From Pseudomonadota bacterium (GTDB lineage Bacteria; Pseudomonadota; Alphaproteobacteria; Rhodobacterales; Rhodobacteraceae): a DNA stretch of 6,582 nt. Each line of letters opens with the position of its first letter. Within the stretch, counting starts at the first letter, position 1. The position numbers were made by a program, and so were the translations under genes. The notes beneath the pieces were generated by a model. That model worked only from the letters and a program-made list of their open reading frames with translations, had not been told where the DNA came from and ran no database searches. The stretch spans positions 1-6,582 of the forward strand of contig JAKAJW010000130.1 in assembly GCA_021813645.1 (NCBI GenBank). The letters are read 5' to 3'. This document shows, piece by piece, positions 1 through 5,738 of this stretch.

Positions 1-483
1 CACCCAGTCCTGCAGGGACCGCAACTCGGCAAGGCTCAGGTTCTCGCCCTTCAGCGCGTATTGATAGACCCAGCCCACGCCCGTTGCATCCGGCCCGAGC
101 GCAGGTGTTACCCCGTCCGGCAGACGCGCGGCGGCAGCATTGAGGTATTCCAGCACGCGCGAGCGGGCCCAGTAGGGGTCCACGCCATCTTCGAAGATGA
201 TGTAGACGAAAGAGATGCCGAAGAACGAGAACCCTCGCACCACGCGTGACTGTGGCACGGTCAGCATGGCCGAAGTGAGGGGATAGGTGACCTGATCCTC
301 GACCACCTGCGGCGCTTGGCCGGGATATTCGGTCAGCACGATCACCTGCACATCCGATAGATCGGGGATGGCGTCGATCGGCAGTGTGCGCAGGGACCAA
401 AGGCCCGCAGCCACGGTAAAGACGGTGGCAAAGAGCACAAGCAGCACGTTGCGGGCCGACCATTCGATAATGCGGGTGATCAT
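1..483 (-). CDS. cusA: CusA/SilA-type heavy-metal RND efflux pump, N-terminal part (cut by window edge)
   Basis: This is the inner-membrane proton-driven pump subunit of a Cus/Sil-type tripartite exporter, which moves Cu(I)/Ag(I) out through an adaptor and an outer-membrane channel. The first 161 codons are present and the frame is open to position 1; the family is usually about 1,040 residues. Residues about 12-32 form the first membrane helix. They are followed by the periplasmic porter start with the HME-RND signatures LPIDAIPDLSDVQVIV (34-49), YPGQAPQVVEDQVTYPL (53-69) and SFFGISFVYIIFEDG (86-100). This text is typical of the monovalent-metal branch rather than of CzcA, but the methionine relay lies outside the window. 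The ATG at 483-481 overlaps the adaptor stop codon (ATGA), and a GGAGG at 495-491 sits 7 nt upstream, so the start is secure. The outer-membrane partner is not seen. Family call very sure; metal choice is inferred. Confidence 0.93.
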   Translation of the reverse strand, partial: MITRIIEWSARNVLLVLFATVFTVAAGLWSLRTLPIDAIPDLSDVQVIVLTEYPGQAPQVVEDQVTYPLTSAMLTVPQSRVVRGFSFFGISFVYIIFEDGVDPYWARSRVLEYLNAAAARLPDGVTPALGPDATGVGWVYQYALKGENLSLAELRSLQDWV

Positions 484-1943
484 GGGTTGGCCTCCGGGGT
501 GGATCCGGGCGCTGCAAGGGCAGCCAAAGCCGCATTGAGGTTGCTTTCGGCGTCGATCAAGAAGGTGGCAGAACTCACCACTACGTCGCCCGCGCCCACG
601 CCGCTGACGATCTCGATCATGCCGCCGCCCTTGCGCCCTACGGTCACCGGTTCAGGCCGGAACCGCCCTTCGCCCAGATCAAGAATCACCACCTGCCGGT
701 CACCGGTGTCGATCACAGCCCCTTCCGGCACTTGCACCACGGGCGCGCCGCCGAGCACAATTTCGACCTCAGCGAACATGTTGGCGCGCAGGCGCCCGTC
801 CGGGTTCGGCAATTCAATCCGCAGCTTTCCGGTTCGGGTCATCATATCGACTTCGGGGTAAATGGTGTCGATACGGCCCGAAATCGGGCCATCTGTGAGG
901 CCGCGAAAGCTCACCCGAACCTCTGTTCCTACTGCAATCTCCATCAGCGCCGCTTCAGGCACTTCGGCGATGACCCAGACGGTCGAGGTGTCAGCGATGC
1001 GAAACAGCGTCTCACCCGCTTCCGACATCATGCCTTCGACCGCCATCCGCTCCAGCACCACGCCGCTGCGCGGGGCCATGATCGGAATACTCACCGTCGT
1101 CTGGCCCTCGGCCGCGATGCGGTCGATCACTTCTCCCGGCACGCCGAGGTTTTCCAATCTTTGCCGCGCGCCCTCCCTCAACCGCCCTTCCGACCGCACG
1201 TCTGTTAGGAACTGTGCAAGAGCGGCAGCGATCTCGGGTGAATAAAGCGTCGCGAGCGGTGCGCCTTCGGCGATCGTGCTGCCCGTGGTCACATCGGCAA
1301 CGGTTTCTATGAAGGCGTCGGCGCGCAGCGAGATCACGCTGATCCGGCGTTCGTCCAGTTCCACGATGCCTGGCGCGCGCAATGTTGCCGCCAGGGGTGC
1401 CAACACTGCTTCGGCAGTTCGAACCCCGGTGCGCTGCAACTTGCCAGGGCTGACAGTGACTGAGCCGTCATCACTGTCTTCACCGTCATAGACGGGGATG
1501 TAATCCATCCCCATTGAGTCCTGCTTCGGCACTGGCGAGGTGTCTGGCAGGCCCATCGGGTTGCGGTAGTAGAGGATGGTCCGCTCACCTGTTTCCGCCA
1601 TTGCCATATCTGAACTAGGCTCGGGCGCAGGGCCCAGCGAGAGATCCTCGCTGGCGAGGACAGGCAAGAAGGCCCGCCCATCCGCCGTTTGCTGCTCGGA
1701 TACCGACCATTCGGGCAACCCATCCGGATGCCTCCAGTAGATCACCGGACCGGTCGGCTCTGCTTCAGGGGCGTCAGCACCCGGCATGGCGACTGCGTCA
1801 TTGCCCATCAACACGCCAAGCTGCAGCTCAGCCATGCCTATCAGGCTGGCCACGGTGATTCCCTTTTCTCCAGCGGTCAGTCCGATCCATCCGGCAGTGC
1901 CTGCGACAAGGACTGCGGCAGTCAGCTTGCCAACCGCGCTCAT
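480..1943 (-). CDS. cusB: CusB-type periplasmic adaptor (membrane fusion protein) with tandem heavy-metal-binding modules
   Basis: Periplasmic adaptor of 487 residues that would link the CusA-like pump to an outer-membrane channel and hand metal to the pump. An N-terminal hydrophobic segment (about 5-24) serves as anchor or uncleaved signal; I see no lipobox. Two gap-free related 30-residue modules follow, at 67-96 and 123-152. The second (YYRNPMGLPD ... SMGMDYIPVY) is a Met-type heavy-metal-binding domain with Met130, Met144 and Met146. The first has Asp74, Asp88 and Arg90 at those places. From about 165 on come the usual MFP parts: beta-barrel/lipoyl halves around a short helical hairpin (about 225-280), APRSGVVLERMAVEGMMS (290-307), TVWVIAEVPE (321-330) and a membrane-proximal C-terminal domain. 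The start overlaps the upstream stop (ATGA) and has no clear ribosome site, which suggests translational coupling. The context (CusA downstream, FixH/YtkA-like upstream) supports copper/silver export. Confidence 0.93.
   Translation of the reverse strand: MSAVGKLTAAVLVAGTAGWIGLTAGEKGITVASLIGMAELQLGVLMGNDAVAMPGADAPEAEPTGPVIYWRHPDGLPEWSVSEQQTADGRAFLPVLASEDLSLGPAPEPSSDMAMAETGERTILYYRNPMGLPDTSPVPKQDSMGMDYIPVYDGEDSDDGSVTVSPGKLQRTGVRTAEAVLAPLAATLRAPGIVELDERRISVISLRADAFIETVADVTTGSTIAEGAPLATLYSPEIAAALAQFLTDVRSEGRLREGARQRLENLGVPGEVIDRIAAEGQTTVSIPIMAPRSGVVLERMAVEGMMSEAGETLFRIADTSTVWVIAEVPEAALMEIAVGTEVRVSFRGLTDGPISGRIDTIYPEVDMMTRTGKLRIELPNPDGRLRANMFAEVEIVLGGAPVVQVPEGAVIDTGDRQVVILDLGEGRFRPEPVTVGRKGGGMIEIVSGVGAGDVVVSSATFLIDAESNLNAALAALAAPGSTPEANP
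1488..1577 (-). repeat. Second, Met-bearing copy of the metal-binding module in the CusB-like protein
   Basis: Codons 123-152 of the adaptor carry the pattern YYRNPMG ... DSMGMDYIPVY, a cysteine-free version of the heavy-metal-binding domain often found at the start of Cus-type adaptors. Met130, Met144 and Met146 are the likely Cu(I)/Ag(I) ligands. This is inferred by analogy with the methionine sites of E. coli CusB, not shown here. Confidence 0.75.
1656..1745 (-). repeat. Degenerate first copy of the metal-binding module in the CusB-like protein
   Basis: Codons 67-96 of the adaptor align without gaps with codons 123-152. Eleven of 30 residues are identical, including Y69/Y125, R71/R127, P73/P129, the GLP at 75-77/131-133, G89/G145 and the PV at 94-95/150-151. 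The three methionines of the second copy are replaced by Asp74, Asp88 and Arg90. The module fold is probably kept, but the thioether ligands are gone. This is a protein-level duplication that I read directly from the translation. Confidence 0.75.
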
Positions 1944-2335
1944 GGCTCGGCTCGCAATTCCAGTTCTGCCTTCACGGTTTCCGGTTCACCCTGCACCTTG
2001 GCCGCCACCGAAAACCGCCATCCACCCGCCATGGTGAGATCCGTGCTGAACAGGTAAGTGCCCGGACCTTCGACCGGCAATGCGGTGACGGGGGAGGTCA
2101 TCGTCTCCATCCCGTCGGGGGCCATGTCCATGCGCGTGGCATAAATAACCGCGCCCTCGACCGGCTGGCCGGTGCGAAGATCGGTCAGACGAAGTTCAAT
2201 CGTTACCCCAGAACCGACACGATGGTCGGTCGAGACAATCTCGAAACGGTAGTCGTCTGCACCTGCCCAGAGGGCAGATGCGCCGATGAGAAGTGCCAGA
2301 ACGGAGCCGCAAATGCGGCAGAACATGTTTGTCAT
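1940..2335 (-). CDS. Secreted FixH/YtkA-like Met-rich protein
   Basis: A small periplasmic protein of 131 residues encoded just ahead of the CusB-like gene. Residues about 8-24 form a signal peptide with a likely cleavage after Ala24 (ALWA). The rest looks like a single beta-sandwich of the FixH/YtkA-like kind: a strand pattern VTIELRLTDLRTGQPVEGA (44-62), then a Met cluster (Met69, Met71, Met76, Met79), then the typical GTYLFSTDLTMAGGWRFSV (92-110). Such proteins recur in Cus-like efflux operons and the Met cluster suggests periplasmic Cu(I) binding, but the role is inferred. The frame is open 20 codons further upstream. I chose the ATG at 2335 because AAAGGG lies about 8 nt ahead of it and because the signal peptide then starts normally. 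The stop overlaps the next start (ATGA), so it is co-translated with the adaptor. Confidence 0.8.
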   Translation of the reverse strand: MTNMFCRICGSVLALLIGASALWAGADDYRFEIVSTDHRVGSGVTIELRLTDLRTGQPVEGAVIYATRMDMAPDGMETMTSPVTALPVEGPGTYLFSTDLTMAGGWRFSVAAKVQGEPETVKAELELRAEP

Positions 2336-2405
2336 GAGGAAGACCCTTTGATTGCAGCGACAGGGCACCCGCGAAGCCAATTGGCGCAGGTGCAAACGGC
2401 ATCAT

Positions 2406-2425
2406 CCGCGCGCTGACGCACGCGG
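2406..2425 (-). other. Intercistronic hairpin after the Cys-rich gene
   Basis: Six nucleotides past the stop codon of the Cys-rich gene, the minus strand reads an 8-bp stem (CCGCGTGC pairing with GCGCGCGG, one G-U wobble) closed by a GTCA loop. It is followed by GATGATGCCGTTT, so there is no run of U and it is not a classic intrinsic terminator. It could protect the 3' end of an upstream transcript, be a processing site, or cause partial termination between the Cys-rich gene and the Cus genes. The stem is read directly; the function is inferred. Confidence 0.5.
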
Positions 2426-2430
2426 CAGGG

Positions 2431-2754
2431 TCAAATGCGGGGAGGTCGCCTCAAGCCATCCGGCGGAAGCCCGGATGGTGGATGCAAGTCAGGAAGCATT
2501 AGGACTGCAGCAGATGCCTCCTCAGATACAGAAAGCCCGGGGGCTTGTACCAGAGCAAGCAATGTCATCCCGCCACGCGCCATCATTTCGCAGGCGACGC
2601 CGCATGCCTGGTCATCAGGGCAATCGCCTTCGCAGCACGGATCGGCTGCTGCCGCGATCTCCGCTGCAAGTCCGGCCGATACCTCACTGACTGTGGCCCC
2701 GAACAGGGACACAGCCAAAAGCACTGCTAAAAAGGGTCGGACTATCCACGACAT
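2431..2754 (-). CDS. Small secreted Cys-rich protein, unknown function
   Basis: I do not recognise this 107-residue protein. It has a clear signal peptide (hydrophobic stretch about 6-21, likely cut after SEVSA, residue 27). Next comes a compact cysteine cluster, Cys40, Cys41, Cys45, Cys51 and Cys55, spaced CC-x3-C-x5-C-x3-C and followed at once by Met57-Met58. A short hydrophobic run (63-71) and a Pro/Arg-rich tail (91-107) end it. Placed upstream of a copper/silver efflux operon and downstream of a metal regulator, it may bind metal in the periplasm, but that is inference. An in-frame TGA stands directly before the ATG at 2754, which fixes the furthest start. No good ribosome site is visible there, so a later start or weak expression is possible. 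It is separated from the FixH/YtkA-like gene by 95 nt that hold the hairpin at 2406-2425. The alternative is a spurious frame, but the signal peptide plus Cys cluster argue against that. Confidence 0.65.
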   Translation of the reverse strand: MSWIVRPFLAVLLAVSLFGATVSEVSAGLAAEIAAAADPCCEGDCPDDQACGVACEMMARGGMTLLALVQAPGLSVSEEASAAVLMLPDLHPPSGLPPDGLRRPPRI

Positions 2755-2891
2755 TCAGATTGCATGACATGAGAAGAAAAATTCGGCAACGCACATCCGG
2801 TTGAACGGAGTGCCGTTGATGCTCTAGCGGCCCGGGGCGGCTTTTTCGGAAGAAGCGGTGCTGGCTTGAATGGTGAGTGTTGCGGGTGCGG
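2755..2891. other. 137-nt gap between the MerR gene and the Cys-rich gene
   Basis: No coding potential is evident. The only structure I find is a small inverted repeat at 2804-2817 (AACGG and CCGTT around a 4-nt loop), too weak for a terminator and with no T-run on the minus strand. I could not find a convincing promoter for the leftward Cus genes here: the best -35-like TTGCCG (minus strand) has no matching -10 at a proper distance. The Cus genes may therefore be read through from the MerR promoter, or their promoter may be unlike the usual consensus. Confidence 0.4.
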
Positions 2892-3332
2892 TTAATGCGT
2901 CGCTTCTGTCTCCGGATGCCGATGATTGGTCTCGCAAAGCGAATGGTCGCCCAGAACTTCGATGACACGGCAATCGGCGATCTTGCCGCCTGCACATTGC
3001 ACGACCATCCGTTCAAGTTCGGCCTTCAGCGCGGTCAGACGCGCAATGCGGCTTTCAACCTCTGCCAGCTGTGCCTTAGCGATGGCATCGGCAGCAGCGC
3101 AGGACTGATCCGGTCGGTCCGACAGGCTCAGCAGGTCGCGGATCGCTTCGAGCGTGAAGCCCAGATCGCGGGCGTGCCGGATGAAGGCCAGCCGCCCCTG
3201 CGCTTTGCGGCTGTAGAGTCTCTGGTTGCCCGCGCTGCGCTCGGCTTCGGGAAGTAGGCCGATCTGCTCGTAATAGCGGATCGTCGGTACCTTCACCCCG
3301 GCGGCCTCGCCCAACTTTCCGATAGTCAGCAT
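2892..3332 (-). CDS. MerR-family divalent-metal-responsive regulator (ZntR/PbrR/CadR-like)
   Basis: A transcription factor of 146 residues that binds the divergent promoter and, on binding metal, should untwist it to start transcription of the ATPase operon. Residues 1-70 are the winged-helix DNA-binding part (MLTIGKLGEAAG, then PTIRYYEQIGLLP at 16-28). Residues about 80-112 form the dimer helix. The metal pocket shows Cys78, Cys113 and Cys121 (C-AGGKIAD-C loop), with Cys133 and a His-bearing tail (His136, His138, His146). A Cys near 78 is the family mark of +2 ion sensors (ZntR, PbrR, CadR); Cu(I) sensors such as CueR have Ser there. Zn, Cd and Pb cannot be told apart from sequence alone. 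The open frame extends 38 codons further upstream through the promoter, but the ATG at 3332 has AAGGAGAA (3344-3337) 6 nt ahead and gives the normal MerR N-terminus. Confidence 0.93.
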   Translation of the reverse strand: MLTIGKLGEAAGVKVPTIRYYEQIGLLPEAERSAGNQRLYSRKAQGRLAFIRHARDLGFTLEAIRDLLSLSDRPDQSCAAADAIAKAQLAEVESRIARLTALKAELERMVVQCAGGKIADCRVIEVLGDHSLCETNHRHPETEATH

Positions 3333-3342
3333 CAGATTCTCC

Positions 3343-3373
3343 TTGAAGCTATAGTTGCTAGAGACATTAGGTT
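3343..3373 (+). promoter_or_regulatory. Metal-inducible promoter of the ATPase operon
   Basis: A -35 box TTGAAG (3343-3348) and a -10 box TAGGTT (3368-3373) are separated by 19 nt, longer than the ideal 17 and just what MerR-family activators work on. The predicted transcript starts near 3380, about 40 nt ahead of the ATPase ATG at 3422. The -35 box overlaps the end of the ribosome site of the divergent MerR gene. Confidence 0.75.
3349..3363. promoter_or_regulatory. MerR-type operator dyad
   Basis: CTATAG, a TTG centre and CTAGAG form an imperfect dyad (CT-x-TAG facing CTA-x-AG) lying exactly within the long spacer of the ATPase promoter, where MerR activators bind. From memory, the half-sites look like those of PbrR and CadR operators (CTATAG-N3-CTA-x-AG). 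The match to the family pattern is read from the sequence; the binding is inferred. Confidence 0.8.
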
Positions 3374-3392
3374 CCTGATTCGATGAAAGCAA
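3364..3392 (-). promoter_or_regulatory. Probable promoter of the MerR gene, overlapping the operator region
   Basis: On the minus strand, TTGCTT (3392-3387) and TAATGT (3369-3364) are 17 nt apart, a fair sigma-70-like pair. The predicted start near 3357 would lie within the operator, leaving a leader of about 25 nt with a good ribosome site. The two promoters face each other and overlap across the operator, so the regulator would be expected to repress its own gene. This is a consensus match only. Confidence 0.5.
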
Positions 3393-3421
3393 CTGCCCGC
3401 TCAGCGGCAGGAGGAATGACG

Positions 3422-5734
3422 ATGTCGGAAGCTGCACGCGAAACATCCTGTGACTGGACGGTGACGGGCATGGACTGCGGGTCCTGCGCGACCAAGATCA
3501 AGGATGCGGTGACGCGCCTGCCGGGGGTAAGCGGCGTCGAGGTTGGCATCATGTCGGAACGCCTGCGCTTGACGCTGGATGAGGCACAAACCGGGCGGGA
3601 CAAGATCGAGAAGACCGTCCGTGCGCTTGGCTATGAGATTGCGCCGCGCGCCGCCGGTGCGAAGAAGGACTTCGTTTTGCCGGGGGCCCAATCCGTACCT
3701 GAGCAGAGCGACATGCATCAAGATCATGATCACGCCGCCCACGCCGCCGCTGGTCACGATCATTCTGGTCACGACCACGGCCCTAAGGCGGCCAGCACCA
3801 AGCGCGACGATAGCGGTCACGGCAGTCCCGGTCATGTCCATGACGATCCCGCCGACCGGGGCAAGCGCTGGTATCAGACCGCCAAGGGCAGATTGGTCAT
3901 CTTTACCGCCCTTCTGCTGGGTGCCGCTTGGGTCATTGAATATCTTGCACCCGAGATCGGTAAATGGGCCTTCGTTGCCGCTTGCTTGATCGGCGTGGCC
4001 CCGGTAGCGCAGCGCGCCTTTGCGGCGCTGCGGATGGGACAGCCCTTCACCATCGAAAGCCTGATGACGATTGCCGCCGTCGGCGCGCTGTTCATCAATG
4101 CTGCCGAAGAGGCGGCACTGGTGGTGTTTCTGTTCGCCGTGGGCGAGGTGCTGGAAGGCGTGGCCGCCGGCAAGGCGCGAGACGGGATCCGGGCGCTGGC
4201 CAATCTTGTGCCGAAGACGGCGCAACTCGTTACAGGTGACAGCACGCGCGAGGTTCCAGCCGCAAGCCTGTCTGTGGGCCAGACAGTCCTTGTCCGCCCC
4301 GGTGACCGGATTCCGGCCGATGGCGAGATCGTGGATGGCACTTCGGGCGTGGACGAAAGCCCGGTCACTGGGGAAAGCGTGCCCAAGACGCGCGGCCCCG
4401 GGGACGCGGTTTTTGCAGGCGCAATCAACACCGAGGCGGCCCTGCGGGTCAAAGTGACCAAAGGTCCCGAGGACAACACCATCGCCCGCATCATCCGTCT
4501 GGTTGAAGAGGCCGAAGAGGCGCGTGCCCCGACCGAACGCTTCATCGACCGGTTCAGCCGCTGGTACATGCCTGCCATCGTCGGCGTCGCGGCGCTGGTC
4601 ATCGTGGTGCCACCGCTGGTCTTCGGCCAGCCCTGGGACACTTGGGTTTACCGCGGCCTTGCCCTCCTGCTGATCGGCTGCCCTTGTGCGCTGGTCATCT
4701 CGGTCCCCGCCTCCATCGCTTCGGCCATGTCCACCGGGGCGCGGCGTGGGCTGTTGATGAAGGGCGGTGCCGTGATCGAAGCGGCGGCGAAGGTGGATGT
4801 TGTGACCTTCGACAAGACCGGGACGCTGACGCATGGTCGCCCGCAGGTGACGGATCTGGTGCCGTTCGGGACGACCACCGAAGCTGAACTTCTGGCCGTG
4901 GCGGCAGGCGTCGAGACCGGCTCGAGCCACCCGCTGGCGATTGCGATCCTGAACAAGGCCAAGGACGCTGGCGTTTCTGCGCTGCCCTCGCAAGACGCAA
5001 AGGCGCTGATGGGCAAGGGCGTTGTTGCAACCGTGGGCGGCGCTGCGGCCTATGTGTCCTCGCCCCGCTACGCGATGGAGCATGGCGGGCTGGATGGCCT
5101 TGGCCTTCGGCAGGCGACGATTTTTGAGGAGGACGGCAAGACCGCGGTCGCCGTGTTTCGCGAAAAGGCCCCGCTCGGTCTGATCGCCATGCGGGACGAG
5201 CCGCGTGCGGATGCGAAAGACGCGGTGCGCCAGTTGAAGGCCATGGGGGTGACTGCGGTCATCCTGACCGGCGACAACCCGCGCACGGCCGCTGCGATCG
5301 CCGGAGGCCTCGGCCTGAAGTTCGAGGCAGACATGATGCCGGAGGACAAGCTTGCCTACATCCGCGAGATCGGAAGTAAAGGTGGCGTGATGATGATCGG
5401 CGACGGCATCAACGACGCCCCCGCGCTCAAACAGGCAAGCGTTGGCGTGGCGATGGGATCGGGCACTGATGTGGCGCTGGAAACGGCCGATGCGGCCATT
5501 CTTCGTGACCGGGTGACCGACATTCCCGCCACGATCCGTCTGTCGCGCGCAGCAATGGCCAACATCCGCCAGAATGTGACCATAGCGCTCGGGCTGAAAG
5601 CCGTCTTCCTCGTGACCTCGGTCTTTGGTCTGACCGGCCTCTGGATCGCGATCCTCGCCGACACGGGTGCAACCGTGCTTGTGACGCTAAACGCCCTGCG
5701 TCTGCTGCGGTTTAACCCGGAACGCGAGGGCTGA
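3422..5734 (+). CDS. zntA: Zn/Cd/Pb-exporting P1B-2 ATPase (ZntA/CadA/PbrA-type)
   Basis: ATP-driven inner-membrane pump of 770 residues that expels Zn(II), Cd(II) or Pb(II) from the cytoplasm. An N-terminal HMA domain (about 11-75) holds GMDCGSC (Cys19, Cys22). A linker (99-140) with 11 His follows. The pump core has about eight membrane helices (roughly 158-176, 182-200, 211-227, 230-247, 382-404, 408-430, 713-735, 738-757), the actuator TGES (316-319), the CPC metal site (Cys420, Cys422), the phosphorylated Asp464 in DKTGTLT, the SHP of the nucleotide domain (His503), TGDNP (616-620) and GDGIND (660-665). Asn718-x7-Lys726 and Asp747-x-Gly are the P1B-2 signature, which separates it from copper pumps. 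The frame also has ATGs at 3383 and 3416; GGAGG at 3410-3414 is 7 nt before 3422 but only 1 nt before 3416, and 3383 nearly coincides with the predicted transcript start. The symbol is by family; cadA or pbrA would fit equally. Confidence 0.95.
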   Translation: MSEAARETSCDWTVTGMDCGSCATKIKDAVTRLPGVSGVEVGIMSERLRLTLDEAQTGRDKIEKTVRALGYEIAPRAAGAKKDFVLPGAQSVPEQSDMHQDHDHAAHAAAGHDHSGHDHGPKAASTKRDDSGHGSPGHVHDDPADRGKRWYQTAKGRLVIFTALLLGAAWVIEYLAPEIGKWAFVAACLIGVAPVAQRAFAALRMGQPFTIESLMTIAAVGALFINAAEEAALVVFLFAVGEVLEGVAAGKARDGIRALANLVPKTAQLVTGDSTREVPAASLSVGQTVLVRPGDRIPADGEIVDGTSGVDESPVTGESVPKTRGPGDAVFAGAINTEAALRVKVTKGPEDNTIARIIRLVEEAEEARAPTERFIDRFSRWYMPAIVGVAALVIVVPPLVFGQPWDTWVYRGLALLLIGCPCALVISVPASIASAMSTGARRGLLMKGGAVIEAAAKVDVVTFDKTGTLTHGRPQVTDLVPFGTTTEAELLAVAAGVETGSSHPLAIAILNKAKDAGVSALPSQDAKALMGKGVVATVGGAAAYVSSPRYAMEHGGLDGLGLRQATIFEEDGKTAVAVFREKAPLGLIAMRDEPRADAKDAVRQLKAMGVTAVILTGDNPRTAAAIAGGLGLKFEADMMPEDKLAYIREIGSKGGVMMIGDGINDAPALKQASVGVAMGSGTDVALETADAAILRDRVTDIPATIRLSRAAMANIRQNVTIALGLKAVFLVTSVFGLTGLWIAILADTGATVLVTLNALRLLRFNPEREG
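3716..3841 (+). other. His-rich linker of the P-type ATPase
   Basis: Codons 99-140 of the ATPase encode 11 histidines, mostly as HDH-type steps (His102, 104, 112, 114, 117, 119, 138, 140), between the HMA domain and the first membrane helix. The segment is likely disordered and a Zn/Cd chelator or sensor added to the Cys-x2-Cys site. Such stretches occur in some P1B-2 pumps; the role here is inferred. Confidence 0.7.
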
Positions 5735-5738
5735 GCAG

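Noticed and set aside
2336..2395. 20-codon upstream extension of the FixH/YtkA-like gene
   Set aside because: It would place a polar, charged stretch before the signal peptide; the ATG at 2335 gives a normal one with a fair ribosome site.
2755..2791. A possible promoter for the Cys-rich gene with TTGCCG as -35
   Set aside because: At 17 nt the -10 position reads CATGCA, a poor match, and the transcript would start almost on the start codon.
2821..2846. GC-rich block followed by TTTTT on the plus strand, looking like a terminator
   Set aside because: The GC block does not fold into more than about 3 bp with a reasonable loop, and no plus-strand gene ends there.
2684..3016. A 110-codon minus-strand frame spanning the gap between the MerR and Cys-rich genes
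   Set aside because: It overlaps the ends of two better supported genes in another frame and shows no signal peptide, motif or ribosome site.
3333..3446. 38-codon upstream extension of the MerR gene
   Set aside because: It would run through both promoters and the operator. The ATG at 3332 has an ideal ribosome site and yields the standard MerR start MLTIGKLGEAAG.
3401..5083. A 560-codon open frame on the minus strand opposite the ATPase gene
   Set aside because: It mirrors the strongly supported P-type ATPase in a GC-rich region. Its translation is rich in Arg, His and Ala without any recognisable domain, as expected for an antisense shadow.
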